From Hyphodiscus hymeniophilus (taxonomy: Eukaryota; Ascomycota; Leotiomycetes; Helotiales; Hyphodiscaceae): a stretch of 64,000 bases of DNA. Both the position numbers and the translations under genes were made by a program. Below, one piece after another: positions 23,547 to 35,299 of this stretch (the stretch's first letter is position 1; each line of letters starts with the position of its first letter). Under the pieces are notes generated by a model that was not told where the DNA came from, ran no database searches, and worked only from the letters and a program-made list of their open reading frames with translations. Location of the stretch: NCBI GenBank assembly GCA_016508695.1, contig VNKQ01000013.1:930001-994000 (forward strand), in the 5' to 3' direction.

Positions 23547-25256
23547 ATGCCTGCTATGCTTGATGACCCTAGCAGCCCTACCATCTACCGAACCTCCGGT
23601 TCAGCGCCGTTCCCAGATCCTCATGATGCTCATCCCTCACTCCCCGTCGATGTTTACCCTCGCCAAGTCACTCTACGTGACCGCGTCACAATCGCAACTA
23701 TTGTTCCTTTCTCTTCGAAGCATCAAGTGCCTCCATCGCTCCTGGCATATCTTTCGGACCAACTTAACAAAGAAATCGAGATCGGGGACACATACCCCAT
23801 GATTGACACCATGTCCGTAGACAAGTTCGGTTCATACTGGTTCCAGAACTTTGGAGCAGTGATGCTGCTGGGGAACATCGAGAGTGCAGATGAAATTGTT
23901 GAGGGTAAAGACTGGGCTACGGAATGTCTAGGTAGCTTCTATATCAAGCCCAATTACCCAGGCCGCAGTAGCCATGTTTGCAACGCTGGCTTCCTTACCA
24001 CGGACGCAGCACGCAACAAAGGTGTTGGCCGCCTGATGGGTGAATCATATCTCGAATGGGCACCACGCTTAGGCTACACTTACTCAGTCTTCAATCTGGT
24101 CTACGAGACAAATGTGGCATCTTGCAAAATCTGGGACGCATTGGGCTTTAAACGCATCGGGCGAGTCAAGGGAGCCGGGAACCTCAAATCGTATCCGGGA
24201 CAGCTGATCGACGCGATCATATATGGACGAGACTTAGGGCCAGAAGGCACCGATTTCGTGAGTGAAGAACGCTTCGATAAAATCGCCTTTTACCTCCGTT
24301 ATGGCAAGTACCCGGCGGGCGCTGACCGAGCGGAAAAAAGCAGACTGCGTAGCGCCGCCACACACTACAAGCTCCTCGACGATGGCAAGCTCATGCTGAA
24401 AGATAAGGAAGTCATCTCGGATCCCACAAAGCAGTACGAGATTGCGAGGAATGTGCATGTGTTGCAGCACGGGGGCATCAATAAAACAACAGCGACAATT
24501 GCAGAGAAGTACCACTGGGTCCGGATCAAGGAGACTGTCAGTCTTGTAATTAGGAACTGTGCGGAATGTAAAGAGTTGGGAAAGAATCCTGTTGTACGCG
24601 CTGATAGTGTGAATTTGGCTCCAAGAAGGGTCCCAGGCCAGGGAGGTGTCAGCGCTGCAGGCCGTATACTTTCTCTTCCTCATTCTCCAGAACCCGCGTT
24701 CGCCAGCCATCAACAGCTTGAACACCATCAGCAGCAACATCACCAAACTTCCGTCTCGCCACAAGTTCTGAACCGAAGTCTTCCTGGCTCAGTCCCGGAC
24801 AACTCTCATACGCATCAAGACCAACTCCGGCATCCAGCCGCTCCAATTGCGCAAATGGAGTCCGCCCACACTCACTCAAATCACCATCATCAACAACACC
24901 AGAACATCCGAGAAGACTATATGCCACTTGATCCTCAGATAATGGAAGATGTACGGAATCAGCTTGGGACCTACAACCAACACAACAGCCATGAGCACGA
25001 ACCTTCACCAACTTTCACAACCCATGATGGGCTAGATCATCAAGATGGGGGTGGAGGGGATGATTCGTTCCAGGCTATGCTGCGAGGTAGTGGGGCGGGA
25101 GGGAATGGACCCCATGAGGGCGATGGCGATCTGGATATGCTGATTGATCAGGAAGAGGAGGATGGCGATGATAGTGTGCTGAGGATTCAGGCGGAGGCTG
25201 CAGCGAGGGTTGCGGAGGAGGCGATGAGGGGTGGTAGGAGGTACGGGAAGGGTTGA
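23547..25256 (+). CDS. Spt10-like GNAT acetyltransferase with integrase-type HHCC zinc finger
   Basis: Probable nuclear regulator of 569 residues, single exon. A GNAT domain covers about 50-235, with the acetyl-CoA loop RNKGVG at 156-161 and a YETNVASCKIWDALGF segment typical of motif B. After it comes a zinc-binding module His304, His308, Cys338, Cys341 (HX3HX29CX2C), the pattern of retroviral and retrotransposon integrase N-terminal domains. Yeast Spt10 has this same order: an acetyltransferase-like domain followed by an HHCC finger that binds histone gene upstream elements. The remaining 210 residues are low complexity, rich in His and Gln, then acidic. The start at 23547 was chosen because upstream in-frame codons read as an AT-rich leader and a Met follows a good context (AAGATG). 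A role in histone gene control is inferred from the domain order. Convergent with CCT-eta. Confidence 0.85.
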   Translation: MPAMLDDPSSPTIYRTSGSAPFPDPHDAHPSLPVDVYPRQVTLRDRVTIATIVPFSSKHQVPPSLLAYLSDQLNKEIEIGDTYPMIDTMSVDKFGSYWFQNFGAVMLLGNIESADEIVEGKDWATECLGSFYIKPNYPGRSSHVCNAGFLTTDAARNKGVGRLMGESYLEWAPRLGYTYSVFNLVYETNVASCKIWDALGFKRIGRVKGAGNLKSYPGQLIDAIIYGRDLGPEGTDFVSEERFDKIAFYLRYGKYPAGADRAEKSRLRSAATHYKLLDDGKLMLKDKEVISDPTKQYEIARNVHVLQHGGINKTTATIAEKYHWVRIKETVSLVIRNCAECKELGKNPVVRADSVNLAPRRVPGQGGVSAAGRILSLPHSPEPAFASHQQLEHHQQQHHQTSVSPQVLNRSLPGSVPDNSHTHQDQLRHPAAPIAQMESAHTHSNHHHQQHQNIREDYMPLDPQIMEDVRNQLGTYNQHNSHEHEPSPTFTTHDGLDHQDGGGGDDSFQAMLRGSGAGGNGPHEGDGDLDMLIDQEEEDGDDSVLRIQAEAAARVAEEAMRGGRRYGKG

Positions 25257-25633
25257 GGATTGGCTCAGATCTTCGAAATTATTATTGTGAAGCTCACTGG
25301 GATGCAACTGGCCTGGGCCTCAAAATCTCAAAGCCGAGACGAAGTCTTATTGAATGTTGGACCACAAGCAACAACAGTCGAGAAGAGACAACCAGCTATG
25401 AGAAGACAGCCAGCCTCTATTCTACGGGATTCGAGAAATGATTGCTCTCATCCAACTTTGGATTGGTTATTGTTGTACAGTACTACGCATTCAGTGCGCG
25501 AAGAATCAAATCGCTATGTACTGGATTCAAGTCTTCTAGTATTTTCTCATGTATACTATTTTACACACTCCAGTAATCTTGACACTCGTCAATGCCACGC
25601 AACAAATGCCGAACTTTTCTCCAACACATCAGC
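25257..25633. other. Short intergenic region between convergent genes
   Basis: 377 bp between the stops of the Spt10-like and CCT-eta genes. It should hold both 3' UTRs; nothing else is visible. Confidence 0.7.
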
Positions 25634-27460
25634 CTACCTTCTTGGCATACCCCGCCCTCTACCTCTTAACGCTCTCTGCGCAGCTCCTGGTGGTAAACCT
25701 CTTTGCGGTGCTTGAGGTTGTTGACTCTCCTCATTCTTGATCGTTTCGTCGACACTCAGAATCAAACAACTAGCCTCCGTCGCTGCTTGAATAGCATTGA
25801 TCTTGACTAACGCCGGCTCCCACACGAATGCCTCCAAGTTATCGGTAATGCCTTCGTTCACAAAATCGACACCTGCCCAGGTATTGCCCTTTCGGTGCTC
25901 CACGCGCAATTTGTTAAGAATGTCGGTAGCATCGAAACCCGCGTTGTCACACAGTTGGCGGGGAATAACTTCCAGTGCCTTCGCAAATGACTTGATGATC
26001 GCTTGCTGCTTATGCGGAACGTTCTTGTCGGCATACCGATGCAGATACGCCGAGACTTCCATTTCGCATGCTCCGCCACCAGCGACAATAGTGTTGTTCT
26101 TGATAGCACGCTTAACGATCATGATAGCATCATGCAATGAGCGCTCGACCTCTGCGATGAATTGCTCAGCTCCTCCACGGAGAACCAAGGTGCAGGTCTT
26201 GGCTGCAGGGCAATCCTCGAAGAAGTTGAATCGCTCTCCGCCAATTTGACGCTCCTCAAAGGTGCCGCAAGTGCCGAGATGTTCAGGGTGGATGTCAGAG
26301 CATGTCGATTGGATGGAGCCGCCCGTTGCCTGGATAACACGCTCCAGATCGTCGGATGCTACGCGGCCTGCGCAGAAGATATCTCTATCTGCGAAGTACT
26401 GGGTAGCCAGATCACCAATGGGCAATTTGGAGAGAACGACCTTCGCGCCAGTCTTGTACAGCGCCTCCATCTTGTTGTAGATGATCTGCCATTCTGCGTC
26501 CACAATAGCTTGGTATTCGGAAACTTGCTCGACTCGAACCTCCGCATTATCTTTTTCGGATTTAAGCTCGAGTTCGACGTTCAGGCAGACGATTTTGGGG
26601 TTCTTGAAGGATTTGGGTTGTTGCTCGAAACCTGCGTAGGAGAAGGTCTTCTTAAATGAGACACCGTTAACGAAGAGAGAGTCTGTGAGGGAGCCGCCGG
26701 GGATCTTTTTGATGCCAATTAACTTTTCGTTGAGGTCGTCTTGGTCCAGGGATAGGACTGCGTCAACGACCACTGTAATTTATCAGCAGGAAATCCTCAA
26801 CATCAGGACTCTCTACATACTCTTGGTGAAGAAGCCAGTATTTCTCTTGATGAGCTTGCTGCTCATAGCTGTTCCAGCCAATTTGCTTAGAGTTTCCCGT
26901 TTATTGCCTTCGCTGGTGTTAACTGCAATCTCCTTCACTTTATTGACTGCCATAGCTGAAGCTCTTCGAAGGCCCTTGATAATCGTCTGTGAGCTGACTC
27001 CTTGTTCAACATGATCCTTGATTTCCTTCAGAATCTCGCCTGCAAGCACAACAACAGACGTGGTTCCGTCTCCAACTTCAGCGTCTTGCGATCTCGCAAT
27101 GTCTGTTAGAATTCGTGCGGCAGGATGGACAATATCCAGAAGCTGCCTATGTCAGTCTTGTATTTCACATTAGAGACCCACGAACATACCTTCATAACAG
27201 TTGCGCCATCATTCGTGATCGTTTGCCTTCCATTTGCATCCACCAGCAGTAAATCTCCACCATAGGGGCCCAGTGTACTTCGGATCGTAGCCTGGACGGC
27301 CAAACAGGCGTTGATATTGCTAATAATCTGTCCCTTTCCCTGCGAGCTATCGGTACCTATATGGGAACAAGTCAGTAAAAGACTCGCAGCTAAATGAGAG
27401 CTTTGTAAACCGACCCTCTTTGAGCACAATAATTGTAGGGGTCTGGCCTCCGAACGACAT
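25634..27460 (-). CDS. cct7: T-complex chaperonin subunit eta (CCT7)
   Basis: Subunit of the eight-membered cytosolic CCT/TRiC ring that folds actin and tubulin with ATP. Exons from the start: 27460-27415, 27356-27190, 27142-26821, 26772-25634, giving 557 residues, the usual size. Starts MSFGGQTPTIIVLKEG. ATP-binding motifs: TLGPYGGD near 43-50, NDGATVMK at the end of exon 2, and GDGTTSVVVLAGE from 95. The apical domain and a late GGGACEMEVS motif are intact. The C-terminus is rich in Gly, Arg and Pro (…RGRGRGMPRR), as in other fungal eta subunits. All three introns are short (47-58 nt) and keep phase. This is an essential gene and shows no damage, a useful contrast to the broken genes elsewhere in the window. 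Confidence 0.96.
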
Positions 27461-28233
27461 GCTGACCGAACTCGAAGCCTTCCAAGGAACTACTTGAAAC
27501 TGTAGATCTCGAAGTCTTTATCGTGTGGTTTAGTCGCCAGGTCGGTCGTACAAATTTGTAGGTATCTGGAGCTTTGGTGCTGTCAGGCATTGACTTTCGA
27601 AAACTTTCACGCGCCCGCGTCGATTTGCGCTTTATAATCGTTCCGACTGCCGTAATGCACGTGACATTTCTCACGATTGTCTCGATCGTCTTTCATTCAT
27701 TTACAGTCCCTTCTCGACGATAATGTCATTATAAGACCGAGATTTCAAGCCTCGAGGATCCATCTATAAGTCTAAATCTCTGATACACAAAGACAGGGCC
27801 AGGTTGAAGAGGATTTTATCATATAGATCCAGAAGGGAGTCTTCTCCATCGTCAACTACATGCGTTGACATACCTTTATTGCTTTCCACGTTTGTTTGAG
27901 CTATTGATACTCCTAGCGAGGCGAATACTCTCTTTTAGCAAGGAAAGAAGACTTTGCGGCAAATCGCGACCTGTCTAGTCTCACTCTTGCAACAACAACA
28001 TCGAGGTCAACCCCATCGTTCACCCGGTTGAGCCACAAGGACGGTGTCGGCTGTTCCTTTCCTATGGTCTTTATTTTTTCAGGTGGTTTGGAGGAATCGA
28101 AACCGACTATGATAATGTCCGACTGGTCCGAACTTCCGGCCGTTCGGACGGTATCTGTCTCAGCTCTATTATCAAAACGAATTTCTGTCCATTTAGCTTG
28201 ACAATTTATGTTTACATCGTGGTTTGTTACAAG
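27461..28233. other. Intergenic region with a CGG-type palindrome
   Basis: About 0.77 kb between the CCT-eta start and the stop of the upstream Zn2Cys6 gene, both on the minus strand. It contains the CCT-eta promoter and a strong inverted repeat at 28126-28149 (separate entry). No gene supported. Confidence 0.6.
28126..28149. promoter_or_regulatory. Perfect 8-bp inverted repeat with CCGG centre, candidate Zn2Cys6 site
   Basis: GTCCGAAC and its exact reverse complement GTTCGGAC are separated by TTCCGGCC, itself centred on CCGG. Inverted CGG/CCG half sites are the usual targets of Zn2Cys6 dimers. It lies about 85 bp beyond the stop of one such regulator gene and 0.67 kb upstream of the CCT-eta start. 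Another TCCGA copy (28118-28122) lies just before it. A regulatory role is inference. Confidence 0.4.
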
Positions 28234-30698
28234 CTACCATTGAAGACACTCTGCGATTACGTCCCTTTTGCCATCCTTGGTTCTTTGTCGCATATACTGT
28301 AGGTAGGCACGGCGACCATCTGAATCAAAGCGGATGTCTACGCCTGAGACTCGAGCCCAATTCGGAACGTCTTCGGCGCTTTCAATCTCCAGTCCTTCTT
28401 CTTCTAGATCAACCAAACGTTCCGCAACTCTCCCAGTCAATATGCTGTTCAGAATCCCTTCCTGACGAGGCGTCGAGGTAAGGAGTGCGATAGCTCTCCT
28501 GCGAAGCAAAGGATGACGGCATTTCGTAGCTGTGACGTATAACGGCAAGATTATGCCAGTATTGAGAGAAAAAATTGGCGTTGGGGCACTATTTGGATAG
28601 TCTCTGGAAAGTTTGACTACCTCAGCTGCATGTCCAATCATTGCCTCAAATTCAACGTAATACTCGTCCCAAGCCTCTTCAAAGTACCCGGCGGGAAATT
28701 CCATATCGGAATACATCCCAATCAGAATCCTGTGCACCTTCAAGACATGGATTTGCTCGTGAGAAGCTTGATCCAAAGCTGGGCGATTCGGGCGTTTGAA
28801 GAAGTTGTCAAAGGCTGAAGACCATTGTCGCAACCTGGCATTGGCTGATCTTTGTATCACTTTCATCGAAATATGAAGAGATGGGGTTGGTCCAATCTCG
28901 TCCAGAAGCCCCTCTAGTGAAAACATTGGAGTCAGCATTACTGTCGCTTGGGAGCGTAAGGAGTACCAGGAATGATTGGACAGAAGGGAAAGAGATGATT
29001 TCCCTGGGCGATGGGCCAATGTTCGGGTTATTGGAGTGATTGAGGCAGAGAAGAGACTTTCCGAACCTTTTTCTAGAACCCGAATGCCCGCTGTCCACAT
29101 ATAATCCAGGGAGTGCCCCGCTTCCTCCAAGCTAGGAAACGAATATGGTATCACTGGCTGGTAGCCAGGATTGGTATTGTCCAAGATGGGGTTTAGGAGC
29201 TTCCGATTACGAACTCCAGCAATTTGGCTAGCTTGGTTGTCCAAGCGTACGAAGGACAGGATACAGGGTGGATAGCGAAACGTAGGGAGTTTGTGCTACC
29301 GCGAATGGTGTGGCGGTTTCAGGGGAGCTTTCTCGCTCTGATGTAAGTTCAACCACGATCTTCACTCCGCTGTTGATATGTGCCAGCGCTGACCAATGGT
29401 TTCCCCGAAGTGTCTGATACTATTGTCAGTTAATGTTTCATGGCATGTTATGATTACAAAAAATGATACAAGAGGTCCGGATCGAGCAAAAGCGATGGTC
29501 GATCTGACTCTCTCGAATAGCCATTGTGCCGAGTATTCGAGACTGCGAAGTGTATAGAGCTACTAGGAGGCCGATATGACAGTTCTTACATCAGCTGAGA
29601 GAGCAGAAGACTCTCTCCCAGATCAGTCCGATGTCTTTGAAGGATAAGGAGCTTGTGGAGCATTAAGAAAATATTCACCTCGAAGATTACGAAAAGAACG
29701 CAAGCTATCAACGCGACATCAGCAGCTTGCTTCCCACGTACACGCATTGGCTCTACAATCAACCTCATTGCCTTGACATATTGCTGCGTGGCAAATCCAT
29801 CTAAAGTTGACTCGCCACGAACAAATCTTTGGTGAAGCGATCCTAAAGCAACAACAGCATGCCGGATGGCCGACTCGCAATGGCTGACTTGCAGAATCAG
29901 TTGATTCCAGAAACTCGAATCGAATCCGGAGAGGTGTGGGATGGTGCGGGTGCGAAAGAATTCGAAGGAACTTCGCTCCTGTGCGGTGCCAGGAATGTCA
30001 AGCGTCAAAATGCGGACCAGGCCACTATTCAATTGGATACGTCCCTCTCCAGGATTTCGGCTCTGGCCTCTGGGTTTGTCCGCTGGAAGGTATCCATCGC
30101 ATTTTCGGCCTGTCTTTACACATCTCTCGCAGCTAGGCCGGCTTTCATCGCATTTTATCCGTCGAGTTCTAGGCTCATGTCAGAACTACGTCGTTTGGAA
30201 GATGAAGACCCAAGAATAAGGAAGCATAGGCTACAGCTGGTCCTCAATATATGGACTAAGGAAAAGTGAGACGTATCCACGGATTGTTTCCTCTCGGACC
30301 TCAATTCCAGGAGATGTTTTCAGCAATGCATTTTGGAATCTTGGTCTCGCATAGGAGAGGTCTTGTGTCTCCAATCATTTCAACATCTGGAGAGATGGTG
30401 AAGTTGAAACTTCCTTCTGGCGAGGGCCAAGTGTATCTCAATCAAGGAGACCGTTCTATCAAAGAAGAAACTTCCAATCGAACAAAGCTGGCTTGCAATC
30501 ACCGGTAGGTGGGGCAGGTCTTGACCGAATGCTCTGCCAGGATTACATATGGAGCGTGGTAGAACGACTGGAGTGCCAAAGTGAGGGATATACTTACTTG
30601 CATGTAATGCATCCAGTAGAGACCTTGGGACAGAAGGCTCTTGTACGCTTCGTAGCACGACTTCCGATATTCTCCAATTTGTCCTCCGGCGCAGACAT
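28234..30698 (-). pseudogene. Zn2Cys6 transcription factor with one-base frameshift
   Basis: Fungal regulator of about 589 residues if intact. Exons from the start: 30698-30598, 30168-29679, 29413-28234. Zinc cluster: Cys30, 33, 40, 47, 50, 57, split by intron 1 in the Lys codon after the second Cys, a frequent intron site in this family. Exon 2 carries a family-like stretch ending FVIFE, and exon 3 starts TLRGNHWSALAHINSG. Near 29254 the frame shifts: VSLSTLYPV is read in one phase and FVRLDNQASQIAG, the normal continuation, in the next. One extra base in the CC run of the GTCCTTC stretch explains it, and without that base the total is exactly 590 codons. The two introns are long (429 and 265 nt). 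Either a young pseudogene or a one-base sequence error. Divergent from the RTA1-like gene, 789 bp apart, so it may once have controlled it. Confidence 0.8.
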
Positions 30699-31487
30699 AT
30701 GGATTCAACTAAGACAAAGTATTATTCGGCTCAATATTGAGTGGTGATCGCAGCTGGGATGACGCCCAACCTCGATGTCTTTGGAGTCTCCTGGAGTCCG
30801 GAGCCATCTTTGCGAACGTTCATTAGTCCCATCATGCGTAGCGGAGCCGCAAGGGATACCCGTACCCGATAAGCCCTCTTCGCGTTCAAGCTTCGGAGAA
30901 CACGCCTATCCTATTCCAGACAGAAGCACAGGCCAACTCCGTGATCATAAACGAACCGACCAGTAACAGCTTTACTCTAATTCCACAACCATCACATGTA
31001 GCTGTTTCCACGCGCGTGTTAAGGGATGTCTGGTACGGATCGCGAGTTAGAGGCAAGAACAACAATATGTCAGAAATCGCGTTTCATTGAGCTTGTCTTA
31101 TCAGACCAGCCTCCAGTGGGGCTGCGTTGTGGAAGCCTCGTTGCCATTGGTCGATTCGTATATGCCTCAATGTGACGGTGAGGAGTACGTCCACGCCTTG
31201 ATAAGCATAGCATCCTCGTTTCTATCTTTGAGGCATGGTGCTCTAATTTGAGCCTATAGTATATATCTCAGGTACTGGCTTTCTTTCTGGTCTCCGTGCT
31301 GTCCAACTGTCCATTTCTCGTCCCCATATTAATCGAATCGTCCAAAATACAAAGTACGAAGTCTACTGCTATTGCTGCCTCTCAATCATCAGTCCTAAGA
31401 TTCCAGACCTCCGCCTCAGAAAATCCAGAATATGACACGCTGTCTTCGTGAGCAACCATTATCGGCTACTGCCTACTAATTACTGAC
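30699..31487. other. Divergent promoter region
   Basis: About 0.79 kb between the start codons of the Zn2Cys6 gene (minus) and the RTA1-like gene (plus). Likely carries both promoters. No open frame with a recognisable domain. Confidence 0.6.
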
Positions 31488-32523
31488 ATGGTTCCAGCTC
31501 TCGATGACCCCAAAAATCAGTGGGCGTTCTGCCCTTCTCTTCCAGCTGCGGCCTTCATGGCCGCCTTGTTTGGCCTGACGACACTCTTTCATACCTACCA
31601 AGCGATACGTTTTAGGAAATGGTATTGTGTGGTAATCATAATGGGAGGATCCTTAGAGACTTTAGCGATGATTTCGCGGTCTCTCTCGATACAATATCCG
31701 ACCTCAGAAGCCCTTTACGCTATTTGGTTTGTCTTGGTTCTGGTATCGCCACTCTGGATCAACGCCTTCGTCTACATGATTATGGGGCGTATGGTGTATA
31801 ATTTCATTCCCACTCAAAAGATCGGAAGGATTCCAGCTAGGAGATTTGGTCTTTATTTTGTGTTGTTGGATGTCCTGTGAGAGTCGCAGCCACCAGAGCT
31901 AGGGGATTCATTGTGCTAAAGTCATTGCAGCTCCTTTATAATCCAAGTTGCTGGTGCTGTGCAAGCAGTCGGTAACAATCTCTCCGCCACGCAGTTGCTA
32001 CGTGGAATTCACATTTATATGGGTGGAGTAAGTCGAGAAAAATTGCCTTGCTTTTACAAATGCTGACCTTAATCATCAGGTCGGCCTTCAACAGTTTTTT
32101 ATCATCATTTTCATGATCCTAGCGATCCAATTCCATCGAGACCTACGACGACAACAATCGACGTCTCGGATCGCCTCCGCCTGGAGAATGCTTTATGTCA
32201 TCTATGCTGTCCTAATTTTGATAACGGTATGAGCTATTTTGTAAGATTTTAATGAACTTGTTAATGAATCATTCTAGGCGCGAATTATATTCCGACTCGT
32301 CGAGTATTCTTCTGGCTTTACGAGCACAATTCCCAACCACGAAGCATACATGTACTGTCTCGATTCTTTACCGATGTTGACCGCGCTCGTTATGTTGAAC
32401 ATTGTGCATCCAGGTGCGGTGATGCCAGGAAAGGAAAGCGATTTGCCTAGTAGGAAAGAGAGGAAGTCGAGGGAGCAAATGTATACGACACCAGAGTCGA
32501 TGGACCTTGAGGCGACGAGGTGA
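31488..32523 (+). CDS. RTA1-domain seven-helix membrane protein
   Basis: Fungal-specific membrane protein of 292 residues in the RTA1 (lipid-translocating exporter-like) family, whose yeast members Rta1, Rsb1 and Pug1 are linked to drug resistance, sphingoid-base tolerance and porphyrin transport. Exons 31488-31876, 31931-32027, 32080-32226, 32278-32523; phases close. Seven hydrophobic helices are visible. Family signatures are LLDVLSFIIQVAGA across the first join, IYMGGVGLQQFFI across the second, RIIFRLVEYSSG at the fourth exon, and EAYMYCLDSLPML before the last helix. The C-terminal tail is short, charged and cytoplasmic. It is divergent from a broken Zn2Cys6 regulator. Regulator/RTA1 pairs sharing a promoter are common in fungi, so co-regulation is a reasonable guess. 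The ligand is unknown. Confidence 0.9.
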
Positions 32524-33645
32524 TGTCAAGAGTAAAATTTCTCAGAGTAGATATCTCTTTTGTGCCTATGGTAATTGGTATGAGGTTGCACATCGAATTG
32601 CTCAATAATTTAATAATCGTGATTGCTCTAAATTCACAGTGTGAAGCTTCGTATATTATTGGGTAGGCCTCTTCAGTTTTGTGAAGCCTGTCAAATTTTG
32701 CAATGAAAACTTGGGATCTGATCATCTGAACAGATTAGAGTTTATAGAAGAGTAAAAGTGAGTGCGTTGAGGAAGTTTCATTCAAGCAATGCGGCCACAT
32801 CCTAGATCGACCTATCTGCGGAAGCGTCAGTCAGTTCAGAAATGAGAACGCATGAATCATAATTGAGCACCATTATCGAATTACCCATTTTCATGAAGGG
32901 GCTGGGCATGTAAGCGAAGTTCTTTTCCAAAACAATGTATTCTTGCTGTACTTTGAACGAATCTAAGGGTTTTAGATACACAGTGAATACAGTTGCGGAA
33001 AATGGTCTGAAAAGAATCCAAAAGTTTACAACGTGTGGAACAATCGTCTTAAGATATTAGCGTAATGCTGATAAGATTGATGAGCTGCGGCAGGTGTTTG
33101 TCTCAGCCTTGCACAGCCTTCTAAGTAGCCTCGTCCCCGCTCCGACCTTCTTAAGCGAAAGCATTCCTCTACTCTACAGTACCTTAGGTAAGCCACGTCC
33201 AGACCGCTTTCCTCTTTAAGATACTCAGCTGCACATATGAGACGCTTGCTTTTCAGCTCCATGAACATCCAATGAGCTATTAGTGATGGCTTTTGACATG
33301 AGACCAACGAGGCATAATCATAATCATGCGAGTGCCGAGCATGCCAATTTGCGTCGGACAGCGGCACAGCAGAGCAAGAGCGGCTGACACGAGTAGCCTC
33401 GAGTAGCCTATTTCTAGAACGTCACCCGCCAAGCTTGTGTCTTCGCAAAAGCACAAGCTGAGTCGTTCCTTATGTTGACTGATACAATCTCTGGGCTTAC
33501 TCACAGTCTACGTGCTCCTCCTCGCAGATACCTAAGGATTCCTATCGTCCCATACCTCCACTCATCACGATCGACCTCCACGCCCCGTCTGCAGCCTTGA
33601 CTTGAGAAGGGCAAGCACAAACTCACCAACCCCTCATCGAGCACC
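32524..33645. other. Intergenic region, no gene supported
   Basis: About 1.1 kb between two plus-strand genes. Minus-strand frames at 33026-33504 show no domain. The last part, C-rich before 33646, is the likely leader of the App1-like gene. Confidence 0.6.
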
Positions 33646-35017
33646 ATGGCGAACCTCATCCATAAAGCAGACGACTTGATCGAGACTATAGAGGAGCTAT
33701 CGCACAACTATAAAATGTCGGGAATGGAGCATCGCACGCGCAGCAAACAAGGGTTCGAGAATACCGAGAAAATCCTCCCCAACTTAAGGCAGGATCCAGC
33801 CACTGATGATCGCCCCTCTTTCTCACAAGACGTTCTCTCCCATTTGGGACCTTACAACCCTCTCGGGAAGCAAATAACGGACAACGATACGGTCTGGTTG
33901 CTGGACAACACCGCTTTCAGAGATCCTAAGACCGCAGAATGGCAGGCAGAGTTCGTCGCTGCAGTTTTTGACAAAGATACTGGATTGGAAGTCAGCACAG
34001 TCTGTGCTGATATTGCAGAGAAAGTGGGCATTGGAAAGGGAGATGAACAAGAACAGCGGATTACGGAGAGGCTGATGCCATTCATGCAAAGCATTCTACC
34101 TGGCAGGATTGTGAATATGGAGATTGGTGGAATTACAACATTGAAGCTAGGACCAGGCGGACGAAATGCTATCAGTAGCGACATCAAGAAGATCCCTTCA
34201 GACTACAAGGATGGAGACGTTATCACGTCTTTCGCGACTGTTCCCCAAGAGACAAATGGTCTGCTCCAGATGGAGACAGCTTTTGCTGAGCCTGAAGGAT
34301 GGGGAGTTATTTCTGGTAATTAGTTCTTCGAGTCTGGTTTGAGGCCTACTAAAAGATGGTAGACATCGATGACACGATCAAAATCACGCAAACTAGTGAT
34401 CCTATTGGTATCCTGCGAAGCACCTTCGTTTCTACCGCAACGCCGATTGAAGGTATGCCTGAGTTGTATACTTTTATCCAGCACCTGATCACTCAAAATG
34501 CGCCATTCTTTTATCTCTCAGCTTCCCCATATAATCTCTATGCCTTCCTACGTACATTCCGTCAAAAATTCTACCCGCAAGGGACCATGATTCTCCGTGA
34601 TGCTTCATGGCGCAACCTTTCCGGCCTCCTCTCAAATCTCACGCTCGGTACACAAGAATACAAGGTCGGTCGTATGATCAAGATTAACTCTTGGCTACCG
34701 AAGAGGAAGATGATATGCATTGGAGACTCTACGCAATCCGATCCGGAAGCGTATGGCGAGATGTACGGGCCCCACTGTTTCCCCACCCCTTCCCAGGCTG
34801 CGGCTGACCGAGACCTGGCTTTAGATACAACAAATTCCCTGGCTGGGTTCGTCTTATTCTCATTCGTAAAGTCACAGATATTGCTGCTGTGGGCATTGAG
34901 GAGAAGAATGAGCCGAAGAGGTTTGAGAAGGCGTTTAAGGGTGTTCCGAAGAATGTGTGGCATGTCTTTGAAAGCCCAGAGGAGTGCTACGACATTATCA
35001 AAGTGCTGGTGGTCTAG
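33646..35017 (+). CDS. App1-like phosphatidate phosphatase (DUF2183)
   Basis: Magnesium-dependent phosphatidate phosphatase relative; yeast App1 acts at cortical actin patches and makes diacylglycerol. Exons 33646-34315, 34363-34762, 34825-35017 encode 420 residues. The catalytic DXDXT motif Asp224, Asp226, Thr228 (DIDDTIKIT) is formed across the first intron. Further family signatures are FFYLSASPYNLY, the GDSTQSDPEAYGE segment, and KFPGWVRLILIRKVTDI after the second intron, followed by KNEPKRFEKAF and a short end. The second intron (62 nt, GTACGG donor) changes frame, so a plain open-frame reading would miss the true C-terminus. Compared with yeast App1 the protein lacks the long proline-rich C-terminal tail. 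Residues 1-220 hold a tubulin-like-free, mostly charged N-terminal domain common to fungal members. Convergent with the amino acid permease, 282 bp away. Confidence 0.9.
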
Positions 35018-35299
35018 AATGGTCAAGCTTTCTATTTGCTATCCCCTAATATCGTTTTGTCCAGATTGAACTGAACAGATCCATCGCGGTTAGGCGCCTC
35101 TGTTTGCTTGCACGCTCAGATTGGTCAAGGCACAGAAAGCAAAGGTTTGACGAAAGCTTCGAAGCTTAGCTTTTTCTTCTTCCATCTATTTAAAGAACTC
35201 AAGTGCTACTGCAGTGTGCTCCAAGTCTGTTTCCCCACGACTTCCATCACTTGTTTCCCATTATCCCACTATACACTAGCTAGACAATTGACCACCGAT

